Shown here: piece after piece, positions 1 to 12,040 of the stretch | Position numbering within the stretch: position 1 is the first letter of the stretch | Layout of the letters: every line of letters begins with the position of its first letter | Assembly (NCBI GenBank): GCA_027704905.1 | Contig: JANIIK010000756.1 | Location: forward strand, 1-64,000 | DNA: 64,000 bases | Reading direction: 5' to 3' | From: Muraenolepis orangiensis | Taxonomy: Eukaryota > Chordata > Actinopteri > Gadiformes > Muraenolepididae | Notes under the pieces: model-generated | What the model was told of the DNA's origin: nothing | Seen by the model: the letters and a program-made list of their open reading frames with translations, nothing else | Database searches by the model: none | Program-made: the position numbers and the translations under genes

Positions 1-3000
1 ACCGCGAGACTGCTACACACTGAGTTGTGCGGAATACGTGGAGTGGATTCCAGTTTACTCCGGACCCTACAGAAATCCACCATTTCATCCACAGTCAAAA
101 TAGAACAGTTTAATGCACAATCCCTTACAAACAAATCATCATTCATACAAGACCACATCATGGACAAGGGAATAGACTTCATGTGCCTCACGGAATTGTG
201 GCAACAGCCTGAGGTTTACTCTGCCCTAAATGAAGTCTGTCCCCCTGGCTACAGCTACCTGGAAAAAGCTCGCAGCACTGGTCGTGGTGGCGGCTTAGCA
301 ATAATACATATAAATGCACTGGAACTGTCCCCCCTGCCTCTGCCTGTGCAATCCTCATTTGAATGCCTTGGATTTAAATGTAAACCCCCCCTCCCACTGA
401 TATTACTTCTCATCTACCGGCCTCCCAAACCCAACTCAGCTTTCATCCCAGAGATGCACGACCTTCTCACTACACTCTGCGCTACCTCTGCCAACATTAT
501 AATACTAGGAGACATAAATGTTCACGTTGACACCCCCTCCTGTCGCTATGCAGCCGAGTTCCTACACCTCCTGGACTGCCTCAACCTAACACAACATGTT
601 GATGTCCCCACACACACTAGGGGACACACACTGGACCTTGTCATCACAAACTCTGCCCCCATTAGTAAACTATCAGTGTACGATCTAGGTGTGTCGGATC
701 ACAAGGCCATCTCAATGGAGCTGTCACTCCTGCTACCCCGCACCAAACCCAAGCGTCAAATCCATTTCAGAAATCTGAAAAACATCAACCCCGACACCAT
801 GACTTCGGATCTCCAGCATCTCTCCACAATTACACCTACATCAGTCAATGAATCTGTGGACTTTTACAATAAATCTCTGCGTAATCTCCTGGATCTCCAC
901 GCCCCTGTCAAAACCAGAACAGTCACCTTCACACGCTCAGCCCCCTGGTACACCTGCGAGCTGCGGAAAATGAAGACAGCGGGGCATGTCCTTGAGCGGC
1001 GCCTCAAGGTTTCTGGACTCACTGTTCACAGACAGGCATACCGGGGCCACCAAAAGGCCTATGCAAAGTCCCTCAGAGACACACGGTCAAAATTCTACTC
1101 CACTATCATCAACAATAGCCCTGGCAACTCCAAGCAACTCTTTTCCACCATAAATCATCTCCTCAAACCTCAGACTACCTTACACAAAGACACCACAGAG
1201 GAGCAGTGTGATCATTTTATCACATTTTTTAGGAAAAAAGTAGAGACCATCCGCTCTCTCCTCTCAAACTCCGCTGCTCTCCCAGTCCTGACTGTCAACC
1301 CCCAACCCGGACCTACCCAGCCTCTTTGCTGCTTCACTGATATCTCGCAGCATGAAGTTGAGGCCATCATCAAAAAGATGAAATCCTCCACCTGTGCCCT
1401 GGACCCCTTTCCCACAGCCCTGGTCAAATCGAACATTGGTGCCATAAGTCCCCTGATCACTTCAGTGACAAACCACTCCATCCAGTCTGGTCATGTTCCT
1501 TCCCCATTAAAAGCTGCTATAATCAAAACCCACCTTAGACCCTGAAGTCCTGGCTAATTATAGACCCATCTACAACCTGCCATTTCTATCAAAGGTGCTG
1601 GAGAAGGTAATTGCCATTCAGATTCACGAACATCTCAAACACAACAACCTCTTTGAAAAGTTCCAGTCTGGTTTCCGCCAGGGCCACAGTACAGAAACTG
1701 CCTTAGTCAGGGTCACCGGATCTCCATCCCTCCTCATCCTCCTGGATCTAACTGCAGCATTTGACACGGTCGACCACGACATTCTACTCCATCGTCTTCG
1801 CTCGACAATTGGACTCTCTGACTCTGCCCTAAACTGGTTCACCTCATATCTCACCGGGAGGACTGAGCACGTCACCTTGGGAGCGGCAAAATCACAAACA
1901 CACTCTGTGAACTGTGGTGTCCCTCAAGGATCAGTCCTCGGCCCCACCCTTTTCACCATATACATGTCCCCCCTTGGTCGTGTCATCAGCCAGCATGGAA
2001 TATCTTTCCATTGCTATGCTGATGACACGCAGCTCTACATCAGAACAAACCCAACCCCTTCCGCACCTCTGCCATCATCCAACATAACCACATGCCTGGA
2101 GGAGATAAAGGTGTGGATGAAGCAAAACTTCCTTCAATTAAACAGCTCCAAGACTGAAGCCATTCTAGTTGGCACTCCACATCAGGTCCTTTCATCCTCC
2201 ATCACCAGCATCACCTTCTCCGGTCAGAACATTTCACTCTCATCAACTGTCACCAATCTGGGTGTTAAAATGGATCCTCACCTTACCTTTGAGGCCCACA
2301 TCAAACAAACATGCAAGACCTCCTTCTACCACCTCAGAAATATTGCTAAACTCCGTCCCACACTCAGTCTATCAGATGCTGAAAAGCTTGTCCACGCCTT
2401 TGTCTCCTCCAGGCTAGATTACTGTAACGCACTTCTCATTGGGATTCCTGCCAAGAACATCCAGAAGCTGCAGTACATCCAGAACAGCGCTGCTAGGATC
2501 CTGATGAGAGTGCGGAAGTATGAGCACATCACGCCCATACTCAAATCATTGCACTGGCTCCCGGTCTCACTCAGGATTGACTACAAAATCACCCTCTTCA
2601 CCTATCAGTGCATTCATGGAAATGCTCCCTCATATATCAAAGAACTTCTCACCCCACAAAACTCCACGAGCAGCCTACGCTCTGAAAAGGCAAACCTCCT
2701 CCTTCCCCCCAGGACCAAACTGAAAACCATGGGAGACCGAGCCTTTTGCTCCGCTGCTCCGAGACTGTGGAATTCCCTCCCAAACCAGCTGAGGACACCA
2801 CAGACTGTGGATGTTTTAAAAAAGGCCTAAAAACACACCTTTTTAGAATAGCTTTTCACTAGATTTTTAAAAAAACGTAAACATCGCTGCTTTTATTCTG
2901 TTGTTTTATTTAAACCATTTTTACTCTGTAGCACTTTGAGTTTTGCCCATGCAAATTAAAAGTGCAGTATAAATATAATTTATTATTATTATTATTATTA
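1..3000 (+). mobile_element. L2-like non-LTR retrotransposon (LINE), 5' end outside or truncated
   Basis: Endonuclease and reverse-transcriptase reading frames run to about 2830. A short 3' UTR follows (AAAGTGCAGTATAAAT around 2960) and ends in a (TTA)n tail at about 2980-3000. A microsatellite-like 3' tail is typical of L2/CR1-type LINEs. The 35-bp minisatellite array begins directly after the tail. The 5' boundary and target-site duplication are not visible, so the copy may be 5'-truncated or cut by the window edge. The clade call rests on RT motifs and tail type. Confidence 0.85.
25..2830 (+). pseudogene. LINE ORF2: endonuclease-reverse transcriptase, frameshifted
   Basis: The protein would nick target DNA (apurinic endonuclease-like domain) and reverse transcribe the element's RNA. 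The first part (25-1545) holds the endonuclease fold, with GDINVH and a C-terminal GVSDHKAI motif. The second (about 1530-2830) holds the RT, with LLDLTAAFDTVDH, GVPQGSVLGP and the catalytic YADD box in CYADDTQLY near 2010-2040. Around 1527-1531 one base appears to be missing. Reading the +2 frame from 1532 gives TLDPEVLANYRP, the expected LINE sequence, so the break is a single-base frameshift. Between ETALVRVT and the LLILLDL motif (about 1710) roughly ten residues usual in the family are missing, an extra small in-frame deletion. This copy cannot make a full protein. Confidence 0.88.
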
Positions 3001-6000
3001 CAAGGAGCTAGCCAGGATGCTAGGAGCTGGAGACACGGGGAGCTATCCTGGGAGCTAGGAACTGGAGACACAAGGAGCTAGCCTGAGAGCTAGGAACTGG
3101 AGACACAGGGAGCTAGCCTGGAAGCTAGTAGCTGGGGACATGGAGCTAGCCAGGAAGCTAGGAGCTGGAGACACAGGGAGCTATCCTGGAGCTAGGAACT
3201 GGAGACACAAGGAGCTATTCTGGAAGCTAGAAGCTGGGGACACTGAGCTAGCCTGGAAGCTAGGAGCTGGAGACATAGTGAGCTAGCCTGGGAGCTAGGA
3301 ATTGGAGACACACGGAGCTAGCCTGGGAGCTAGGAACTGGATACACAGGGAGCTAGCCTGGGAGCTAGGAACTGGAGACATAGCGAGCTAGCCTGGGAGC
3401 TAGGAGCTGGGGACATACGCGGCTAGCTTGGAAGCTAGGAACTGGAGACAGGGAGCTAGTCTGGGAGCTAGGAACTGGAGACACAGGGAGCTAGCCTGGA
3501 AGCTTGGAACTGGAGACACAGGGAGCTAGCCTGGGAGCTTGGAACCGGAGACACAAGGAGCTAGCCTGGGAGCTAGGAACAGGAGACACAGGGAGCTTGC
3601 CTGGCAGCTAGGAGCTGGAGATATAGCGAGCTAGCCTGGGAGCTAGGAATTGGAGACAGAGGGAGCTAGCCTGGGAGCTAGGAACTGGATACACAGGGAG
3701 CTAGCCTGGGAGCTGGGAACTGGAGACACACAGAGCTAGCTTGGAAGCTAGTAGCTGGGGACACACAGGGCTAGCTTGGAAGCTAGGAACTGGAGACAGG
3801 GAGCTAGCCTGGGAGCTAGGAACTGGAGACACAGGGAGCTAGCCTGGAAGCTTGGAACTGGAGACACAGGGAGCTAGCCTGGGTGCTTGGAACCGGAGAC
3901 ACAGGGAGCTAGCCTGGGAGCTAGGAACAGGAGATACGGGGAGCTAGCCTGGGAGCTAGAAACTGAAGACACAGGGAGCTAGTCTGGGAGCTAGTAACTG
4001 GAGACACAAGGAGCTAGCCTGGAAACTAGGAAATGAAGACACAGGGAGCTAGCCTGGGAGCTGGAGACACAAGGAGCTATTCTGGAAGCTAGAAGCTGGG
4101 GACACTGAGCTAGCCTGGAAGCTAGGAGCTGGAGACATAGCGAGCTAGCCTGGGAGCTAGGAATTGGAGACACAAGGAGCTAGTCTGGGAGCTTGGAACT
4201 GGATACACAGGGAAATAGCCTGGGAGCTAGGAACTGGAGACACAAGGAGCTAGCCTGGAAACTAGGAAATGGAGAAACAGGGAGCTAGCCTAGAGCTGGG
4301 AGCTGGAGACACAAGGAGCTAGCCTGGAAACTAGGAACTGGAGACACAAGGAGCTATTCTGCAAGCTAGAAGCTGGGGACAATGAGCTAGCCTGGAAGCT
4401 AGGAGCTGGAGACATAGCGAGTTAGCCTGGGAGCTAGGTAATGGAGACACAGGGAATTAGCCTTGGAGCTAGGAACTGGAGACACAGGTAGCTAGCCTGG
4501 GAGCTAGGAACTGGAGACACAGGGAGCTAGCCTGGAAGCTTGGAACAGGAGACACAAGGAGCTAGCTTTGGAGCTTGGAACCGGAGACACAGGGAGCTAG
4601 CCTGGGAGCTAGGAACAGGAGACACAGGGAGCTAGCCTGGAGCTAGCAACTGGAGACACAGGGAGCTAGCCTGGGAGCTAGGAACTGGAGACACAGGGAG
4701 CTAGCCTGGGAGCTAGGAACTGGATACACAGGGAGCTAGCCTGGGAGCTAGGAACATGAGACACAAGGATCTAGCCTGGGAGCTAGGAACTGGAGACACA
4801 GGGAGCTAGCCTGGGAGCTAGGAACTGGAGACACAGGGAGCTAGCCTGGAAGCTTGGAACTGGAGACACAGGGAGCTAAGCTGGGAGCTTGGAACCGGAG
4901 ACACAGGGAGCTATTCTGGGAGCTAGGAACTGGAGACACAGGGAGCTAGCCTTGGAGCTAGGAACTGGAGACACTGGGAGCTAGGAACTGGAGACACAGG
5001 GAGCTAGCCTGGGAGCTAGGAACTGGAGACACAGGGAGCTAGCCTGGACGCTAGGAACTGGAGACACAGGGAGCTAGCCTAGGAGCTAGGAACTGGAGAC
5101 ACAGGGAGCTAGTCTTGGAGCTAGGAACTGGAGACACGAGGAGCTAGCCTGGAAGCTAGGAACTAGAGACGTGGGGAGCTAGCCTGGGAAATAGGAACTA
5201 GAGACATGGGGAGCTAGCCTGGGAGCTAGGAGCTGGAGACACAAGGAGCCAGCCTGGAAACTAGGAACTGGAGACACAGGGAGCTAGCCTGGAAGCTGGG
5301 AGCTGGAGACACAAGGAGCTAGCCTGGAAACTAGGAACTGGAGTCACAGGGAGCTATTCTGGAAGCTAGAAGCTGGGGACACTGAGCTAGCCTGGAAGCT
5401 AGGAGCTGGAGACATGGCGAGCTAGCCTGGAAACGTGGAACTGGAGACACAGGGAGATAGCCTGGAAGCTAGGAGCTAGGGACAAGGAGCTAGCCAGGAA
5501 GCTAGGAGCTGGAGACACAGGGAGCTAGCCTGGAAGCAAGGAACTGGAGTCACAGGGAGCTAGCCTTGGAGGTAGGAACTGGAGACACAGGGAGCTAGCC
5601 TGGGAGCTAAGAACTGGAGACACAGGGAGCTAGCCTGGAAACTTGGAACTGGAGACACAGGGAGCTAGCCTGGTAGCTTGGAACCGGAGACACAGGGAGC
5701 TAGCCTGGGAGCTTGGAACCGGAGACACAGGGAGCTAGCCTGGGAGCTAGGAACTGGAGACACAGGTAATTAGACTGGGAGCTAGGAACAGGAGACACAG
5801 GGAGCTAGCCTGGGAGCTAGCAACTGGAGACACTGGGAGCTAGGAACTGGAGACACAGGGAGCTAGCCTGGGATCTAGGAACTGGAGACACAGGGAGCTA
5901 GCCTGGAAGCTAGGAGCTAGAGACACAAGGAGCTAGCCTGGAAACTAGGAACTGGAGACACAAGGAGCTAGCCTGGGAACTTGGAACTGGAGACACAGGG

Positions 6001-6967
6001 AGCTAGCCTGAAATTTAGGAGCTGGGGACAAGGAGCTAGCCAGAAAGCTAGGAGCTGGAGACACAGGGAGCTAGCCTAGGAGCTAGGAACTGGAGACACA
6101 GGGAGCTAGCCTGGAAGCTTGGAGCTGGGGACAAGGAGCTAGCCAGGAAGCTAGGAGCTGGAGACACAGGGAGCTAGCCTGGTAGCTTGGAACCGGAGAC
6201 ACAGGGAGCTAGCCTGGGAGCTAGGAACAGGAGACACAGGGAGCTAGCCTGGGAGCTAGGAACTGGAGACACTGGGTGCTAGCCTGGGAGCTAGGAACTG
6301 TAGATACAGGGATCTAGCCTGGAAGCTAAGAACTGGAGACACAGGGAGCTAGCCTGGGAGCTTGGAACCGGAGACACAGGGAGCTAGCCTGGGAGCTAGG
6401 AACTGGAGACACAGGTAATTAGCCTGGGAGCTAGGAACAGGAGACACAGGGAGCTAGCCTGGGAGCTAGCAACTGGAGACACTGGGAGCTAGGAACTGGA
6501 GACACAGGGAGCTAGCCTGGGATCTAGGAACTGGAGACACAGGGAGCTAGCCTGGAAGCTAGGAGCTAGAGACACAAGGAGCTAGCCTGGAAACTAGGAA
6601 CTGGAGACACAAGGAGCTAGCCTGGGAACTTGGAACTGGAGACACAGGGAGCTAGCCTGAAATTTAGGAGCTGGGGACAAGGAGCTAGCCAGAAAGCTAG
6701 GAGCTGGAGACACAGGGAGCTAGCCTAGGAGCTAGGAACTGGAGACACAGGGAGCTAGCCTGGAAGCTTGGAGCTGGGGACAAGGAGCTAGCCAGGAAGC
6801 TAGGAGCTGGAGACACAGGGAGCTAGCCTGGGAGCTAGGAACTGGAGACACAGGGAGCTAGCCTGGGAGCTAGGAACTGGAGACACAGGGAGCTAGCCTG
6901 GGAGCTAGGAACAGGAGACACAGGGAGCTAGCCTGGGAGCTAGGAACTAGAGACACAGGGAGCTAGC
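3001..6967. repeat. 35-bp minisatellite array 1 (~4.0 kb, over 100 copies)
   Basis: A 35-bp unit recurs head to tail. It begins with GAGCTAGCCTGGGAGCTAG and continues with a GAACTGGAGACACAGG half. Variants (GGGGACA, shortened units, CTTGGAACC) are interspersed. The palindromic GCTAGC hexamer recurs in nearly every unit. A higher-order duplication of about 649 bp is visible: the rare variant CACAGGTAATTAG occurs at about 5761 and again at about 6410, with the same order of following variants. Short minus-strand ORFs with SQASSLCLQ-like repeats are products of the repeat, not genes. Confidence 0.95.
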
Positions 6968-7400
6968 GTAACTCAGGTGGTGTCCCGCTCTCTGCTTCTG
7001 GGTTATCGGCTTGGCTCAATGTAGTCTTGACCATTCTGTTAGGACCCAACGAGACCGGCCAGCCAAATGTGGCAGAGAACCCAGAAGAAGAGACACAGGA
7101 CAACCTAAACTACGGAAAATCTCTTTCCTGAAAAATATCCACAAACTCTAAAAACCACAACAAGGTAGTATAGGTTACGTGTTGTGGTCGACGCGGGGAG
7201 ATGGTCCAGAGGGTGGAAGGCGGAGAGGCTCCTAGGAGCGGGGGCGGTTGGAGCCATAAGGTTCTCAGTAAGGTGTGCGACGGTCAAGCCCCGACGTCGG
7301 TCTTCGTGGGCCTTAAGTAGGGAAGATCCCAGGTGTTCTTTGGCCTCAGCTGGCCTGATTATGATGGGAAACACCTGGGATCATATATCATATACATGAT
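6968..7400. other. Unassigned unique sequence between the minisatellite and the amplicon flank
   Basis: This is non-repetitive within the window. Short overlapping ORFs occur on both strands (minus 7105-7374, plus 7184-7399) without a recognisable domain. Two CACCTGGGATC-like stretches in opposite orientation occur near 7328 and 7370. It may be an LTR or other element remnant, but no family can be named. Confidence 0.4.
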
Positions 7401-7655
7401 ATATAGAATCATATATCACTTTATTACAGCAGGAAGAAGACTAAAATACTGTAGTCAACTCTGATCTGTGATATATCATCAATATATATCACTAATATAT
7501 CATCATATATTACTTTATTACAGCAGGGAGAAGACTAAGATACTGTAGTCTGTAGTGAGTACAGGAAGTACTCAGTACATGCTTTATAATAGGTACATTG
7601 TCAGTACTTTTACTCAGTATAATAGGTACATTGTCAGAACTTGTACTCAGTATAA
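7401..7655 (+). repeat. 94-bp AT-rich satellite (about 2 copies) plus ~30-bp 'GGTACATTGTCAGTA' repeat
   Basis: The satellite contains CACTTTATTACAGCAGGAAG and ACTGTAGTCAACTCTGATC and recurs at 18001, 37085, 49970 and 59580. It is followed by a shorter tandem unit around ACTCAGTATAATAGGTACA. The short array is interrupted at 7656 by a LINE and resumes at 10886. Confidence 0.85.
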
Positions 7656-10600
7656 CTTAGGAGTATGGCGCCGTACGAGATGGCTGCCGTGTCGCGAGCT
7701 CCCGCACGACGACGCAGTTTTTTGTTATTTATTCTTTTTATCGCAACTATTTTAGTTCAGGATGTTAGCAGCAAGTTCACTTATAACTTCTGCACACTTC
7801 GGGAGATCAGATCGACAGTCGCTCGCCGCCTACCGGAGTTTTTTCATTCTTTCGACTCGGACGTCCCGCCCGAAGTCACAGCTGGATTATCTCCGTCCAT
7901 TTTGGGCACGATTACGCGCAAGCGTCGCCGGAGGAAGCGAGGGAAGCGAGCCGGCGTGCTAGTCAGGCTGAGATGTCGATCCGATCGCCCCCCACTACCC
8001 ACCATTCTACTGGCTAATGTACAGTCTCTGGACAATAAGTTAAGCGAACTACAGGCTCGTATTCAATTCCACCGGGAAACTAGGGACAATTGTATTATCT
8101 GCCTTACGGAGACATGGATGTCGGAGGGGGTTACCGACGCAGCTATCGAGCCGACGGGATTTTCCGTCCACCGGGCGGACAGAACAAAGGCTCTCTCCGG
8201 TAAAGATCGCGGAGGGGGGGTATGTCTCATGATAAACAGATCTTGGTGCAACCAAAGTCATGTACATCCCCTCAAGTCCTTCTGTTCCCCGGACCTGGAG
8301 TACCTGATGCTTATGTGCCGTCCATACTGGCTACCTCGGGAGTTTACAGCGGTAACCGTGACCGCTGTTTACATTCCCCCACAAGCCAACACGGACACAG
8401 CGCTGAAGGAACTGTACGGGGCTATCAGCGAACAGGAGTCGGCCCACCCCGAGGCTGCTCTCATCGTAGCGGGGGACTTCAACAAGGCGAACCTGAAGAA
8501 GGTTCTCCCGAAGTTCTACCAACACATAAAGAGCAACACACGGGGCGAGCGGATCCTCGACCACTGCTACACTCCCTTCCGTGATGGCTACAAGGCCCTC
8601 CTCCGCCCACCGTTCGGCAAATCAGATCACCGCTCTATCCAGCTACTCCCCGCCTATAGGCAGAGACTGAAGCAGCAACCGATCGCTGTGAGGGAGGTCC
8701 AATGCTGGTCGGACCAATCAGATTCTACGCTGCAGGATTGTTTTGATCACGCTGACTGGCACATGTTCCGCGTTGCCTCGGACAATAACATCAACGAGTA
8801 CGCGTCGTCGGTCACCGGGTTCATCAAGAAGTGCATAGATGACGTTGTTCCGACCAAGTCGGTTCGGATATATCCCAACCAGAAACCGTGGATTAACGGC
8901 GATGTTCGCGCTGCCCTACATGCGCGTAACGCCGCCTTTGGTTCCGGGAATACGGAGGAATATACGAGAGCCCGTTACGACCTCCGTAAGACCATCGTCA
9001 CTGCCAAGCGGGAGTATAAGGACAGAGTGGAAGATAAATTCAAGAAACACGATGCGAGGGGTATGTGGCAGGGGCTGCAGAAGATAACGAACTTCAGAGG
9101 GAGAACCAGTTGTGTAGAGAACTCCTCTACCTCCCTCCCAGGAGAGCTAAATACATTTTTTGCTCGGTTCGACGTAAACGGCAGCCCGCCGAAGCCAGCA
9201 CCGACTGGGGAGACCAGCCAGCTGCGCATCTCGGAGGCGGATGTGCGCCGCACCTTTAAGCGGCTGAACATCCGTAAGGCGGCAGGCCCCGACGACATCC
9301 CGGGCCGCGTCCTCAGAGCATGCGCAGACCAGTTGGCAGGAGTCTTTGCAGACATCTTCAACCTCTCCCTGTCCCAGGCTGTTGTCCCCGCGGTCTTCAA
9401 GATATCCACCATCGTGCCTGTCCCTAAACAAACCAAGGTAACATGCCTGAATGACTACAGACCTGTGGCCCTCACCTCGATCGTTAGCAAATGCTTCGAG
9501 AGGTTGGTCAAGGACTTTATTTGCTCCGTGTTACCTACCACGCTGGACCCATGGCAATTTGCATATCGTCAAAATAGATCCACGGACGACGCAATTGCCA
9601 TGGCCCTCCACACTGCCCTTTCCCACCTGGAGGGGAAGAACTGTTATGTGCGAATGCTGTTTGTGGACTACAGCTCAGCATTCAACACAATAGTTCCTGC
9701 CAAGCTCGACACCAAGCTGAGAGGTCTAGGCGTACCCCCATCCATGTGCAGCTGGATACTGAACCTCCTGTCGGACCGCCGCCAGGTGGTGAGGATGGGC
9801 AGCACCACATCAGAGCCACTGACCCTCAACACGGGAGCCCCCCAGGGATGCGTGCTGAGCCCTCTCCTCTACTCCCTCTACACCCACGACTGCATGGCTA
9901 TGCACAGCTCCAACGTCATCGTCAAGTTTGCTGACGACACGACAGTGATGGGCCTGATCGCCGGCGACGACGAGACAGCCTACAGGGAGGAGGTCGGATC
10001 GCTGGAGCAGTGGTGCCAGGAGAACAGCCTCGCCCTCAACGTCAAGAAGACCAAGGAGCTGATCGTGGACTTCAGGAGGCAGAGGGGAGAGCACAGCCCT
10101 ATCTCCATCGACGGCGTTGCAGTAGAGAGGGTCAGCAGCTTCAAGTTCCTCGGCGTGCACATCTCCGAGGACCTCACATGGTCCACGCACACCACACACG
10201 TGGTGAAAAAGGCCCAACAACGCCTGTATTTTCTCAGGCGTCTGAAGAAATTCAGCATGGGCCCCCGCATCCTGAGAACATTCTACAACGGCACCATCGA
10301 GAGTGTTCTGACAGGGTGTATCACCGCCTGGTACGGGAACTGCACGGCACTCGAGCGCAGAGCGCTTCAAAGGGTGGTGCGGACGGCCCAGTATATCGTT
10401 GGAGGTGAGCTCCCCTCCCTCCTGGACATTTACAACCAGCGGTGCGTGGCCAAGGCCAAAAGAATTATAAAAGACATTGCCCACCCCAGCCACGAACTTT
10501 ACTCACTATTACCGTCAGGCAGGCGATACCGCAGTATCAAGTGTCGTACAAATAGGCTTAGAGATAGCTTCCACAGTCAGGCCATCAGGCTGCTGAACAA

Positions 10601-10885
10601 GGGCGTATAACATATAACAATGTATATTTTATTACATTGATTTATATATATATATTGCTCTTTTCTGTGCTGATTTTTGCATTTTATAAATTGCATTTTT
10701 TATTTTTATTTTATATTCTTTATTCTATTTTTTATTCTATTTTTATCTATTTTTATTTTATCTTATTTTATTTTATAACTGCTGTCTGTCGTCGGGTATT
10801 GCACACAAGAATTTCACATCACTGCTTTATACTAAACTGTAAACTGTGAAGTGACAATAAACTTGACTTGACTTGACTTGACTTG
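7656..10885 (+). mobile_element. Full-length Rex1-like LINE inserted in the 30-bp repeat
   Basis: The element starts about 9 bp before the ATG at 7665 and ends in a pentanucleotide tail, (ACTTG)n, at about 10860-10885. The 7-bp sequence AGTATAA lies immediately left (7649-7655) and right (10886-10892), consistent with a short target-site duplication. The flanks belong to the same ~30-bp minisatellite, so the insertion postdates that array. Rex1 assignment rests on the RT core reading DYSSAFNTIVPAKL and on a pentanucleotide-tailed AT-rich 3' UTR. It is an inference from family knowledge. Confidence 0.85.
7665..10610 (+). CDS. Rex1-like LINE endonuclease-reverse transcriptase (intact, 981 aa)
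   Basis: This single uninterrupted ORF encodes target-primed reverse transcription functions. Residues about 110-330 form an APE-type endonuclease (LLANVQSLDNK at the N-terminus of the fold, CLTETWM, AGDFNKANL, then KSDHRSI with the catalytic His). The RT spans about 530-800: RKAAGPDDIPGRVL, NDYRPVALTS, FVDYSSAFNT, GAPQGCVLSPLLY and the active-site FADD. The C-terminus reads LLPSGRRYRSIKCRTNRLRDS, usual for this group. The N-terminus (basic RKRRRRKRGKR near residue 87-97) has no recognised domain. No stop or frameshift is present, so it could be a recent, potentially competent copy. Start chosen: first ATG, at the element's 5' edge. Confidence 0.9.
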   Translation: MAPYEMAAVSRAPARRRSFLLFILFIATILVQDVSSKFTYNFCTLREIRSTVARRLPEFFHSFDSDVPPEVTAGLSPSILGTITRKRRRRKRGKRAGVLVRLRCRSDRPPLPTILLANVQSLDNKLSELQARIQFHRETRDNCIICLTETWMSEGVTDAAIEPTGFSVHRADRTKALSGKDRGGGVCLMINRSWCNQSHVHPLKSFCSPDLEYLMLMCRPYWLPREFTAVTVTAVYIPPQANTDTALKELYGAISEQESAHPEAALIVAGDFNKANLKKVLPKFYQHIKSNTRGERILDHCYTPFRDGYKALLRPPFGKSDHRSIQLLPAYRQRLKQQPIAVREVQCWSDQSDSTLQDCFDHADWHMFRVASDNNINEYASSVTGFIKKCIDDVVPTKSVRIYPNQKPWINGDVRAALHARNAAFGSGNTEEYTRARYDLRKTIVTAKREYKDRVEDKFKKHDARGMWQGLQKITNFRGRTSCVENSSTSLPGELNTFFARFDVNGSPPKPAPTGETSQLRISEADVRRTFKRLNIRKAAGPDDIPGRVLRACADQLAGVFADIFNLSLSQAVVPAVFKISTIVPVPKQTKVTCLNDYRPVALTSIVSKCFERLVKDFICSVLPTTLDPWQFAYRQNRSTDDAIAMALHTALSHLEGKNCYVRMLFVDYSSAFNTIVPAKLDTKLRGLGVPPSMCSWILNLLSDRRQVVRMGSTTSEPLTLNTGAPQGCVLSPLLYSLYTHDCMAMHSSNVIVKFADDTTVMGLIAGDDETAYREEVGSLEQWCQENSLALNVKKTKELIVDFRRQRGEHSPISIDGVAVERVSSFKFLGVHISEDLTWSTHTTHVVKKAQQRLYFLRRLKKFSMGPRILRTFYNGTIESVLTGCITAWYGNCTALERRALQRVVRTAQYIVGGELPSLLDIYNQRCVAKAKRIIKDIAHPSHELYSLLPSGRRYRSIKCRTNRLRDSFHSQAIRLLNKGV

Positions 10886-11036
10886 AGTATAATAGGTACA
10901 TTGTCAGTACTTGTACTCAGTATAATAGGTATTCTCAGTACATGTAGTCAGTATAATAGGTACATTGTTAGTACCTTTACTCAGTATAATAGGTATATTC
11001 TCAGTACATGTACTCAGTAGAATAGGTACATTTTTG
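10886..11036 (+). repeat. ~30-bp 'TATAATAGGTACATT' minisatellite (right part)
   Basis: Continuation of the array split by the LINE. Homologous arrays occur at 37386-37498, 49797-49950 (minus) and 59820-59935. Confidence 0.85.
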
Positions 11037-11567
11037 TCACGGTCCAACCCAGCTCTTTCCACTCTTAGTCCTGGATCTCCGCGGCTTCCTGGATCCGCGA
11101 TGTCACCGGACTCCGTTCCGAAATGCCACTCCGTGTTTTCCTTGTCAGCCGTTTGACACTGAACTCACCTGTTGTCAATCGCTCCTCATTGACTAAGCTG
11201 TATTCAAGCCATGTCTGTTGTGTTACTCAATGCTGGATTATCACCCTGATTTTTCCGAAAGCCTCACGTTCGTATCGAGTTAAGTTCATTGTGTTCTGTC
11301 TATTGATCCTCCGTGCTTTGACCCTCACCTGGAGAACGACCTTGTTTTAGCCTGTTTTGTACCTTTTTTGTACCTCTGCCTCAACCCTCGACATCCTGTT
11401 GACGACCTCTGCTTGCCTTGACCACCTTTTTGGATTTGCCCTGTCTGTACCTTTTGCCTTTTGCTGGCGTTAATCGGCGTGTGCGCTGATCATTAAACAC
11501 CTGTTCTACCTGGCTTCTGTCACTCTGCTTTCGGGTCCTATACCTCTACCCTGCCCTGACACATCCT
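11037..11567 (+). mobile_element. LTR-like block (possible solo LTR, ~530 bp)
   Basis: The block begins TGTCACGGTCCAACCCAGCT and ends at GCCCTGACA, giving TG...CA termini. Near the end lie ATTAAACACCTG and a T-rich stretch, as in many fish LTR ends. Copies occur at 37499 (truncated by a LINE), 31325-31622 and 49500-49795 (minus) and 59937-60210. In the last three, about 330 bp from TTGATCC to CTGGAGCCATC are missing. No clear target-site duplication was found and no internal retroviral genes are nearby, so this is a moderate call. Confidence 0.45.
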
Positions 11568-12040
11568 TGGTCCTGTTGGTTTGTTTTAATTTCATTCTGT
11601 AGTTGCACACAGGGCATCGTTTTTTCCTCACCAACAATCTCTCCCTCTGGAGCCATCTTATTAGGCGTTTACCACCTCTAGCTGTCTTCTTGTCAATATT
11701 ATATTACTGAAAAATACAAACAATTTAAAATGTAACAGACGTACGATCAGATGCAGTTGTACCGTTATTTAGTTTTTACTTTTCTAACAATAAGTCGTTC
11801 TAATCATTGACTTTAGATTAGTCTTCACCAGAGTCAGGATAAAGGACACTACTGCTGGTCAGTACGCTGTTGAGTTGGACACTACTAACGTTAAGCGTTT
11901 ACAGGAGTCACAGCTTTTCCCACTTCTCTCATCCATAACCAAATGTAACGTTAACTTAACCCCACAGAGCATATTCAGTTTGTCACTGCATTCATCTTAA
12001 AGAGGGCGGTTGAATGTGTTTACAGTTGCCTGTTATACCT
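11568..12040 (+). other. Conserved amplicon block with a 68-codon open frame
   Basis: Between the LTR-like block and the LINE 3' end lies a stretch copied in five places. It contains an open frame reading VFTRVR.KDTTAGQYAVELD and ending SLSLHSS-stop. In this copy the frame has no ATG; elsewhere it is 19485-19691, 60362-60568 and, on minus, 49165-49371. No domain is recognised. It could be a decayed exon or chance conservation through recent duplication. Confidence 0.4.

Noticed and set aside
3001..6967. CRISPR-like array of short repeats
   Set aside because: Units are contiguous 35-bp tandem repeats without spacers in a vertebrate genome: a minisatellite.
8222..10493. Several antisense or shifted ORFs of 60-227 aa within the Rex1-like element
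   Set aside because: Shadows of the 981-codon LINE ORF in other frames.
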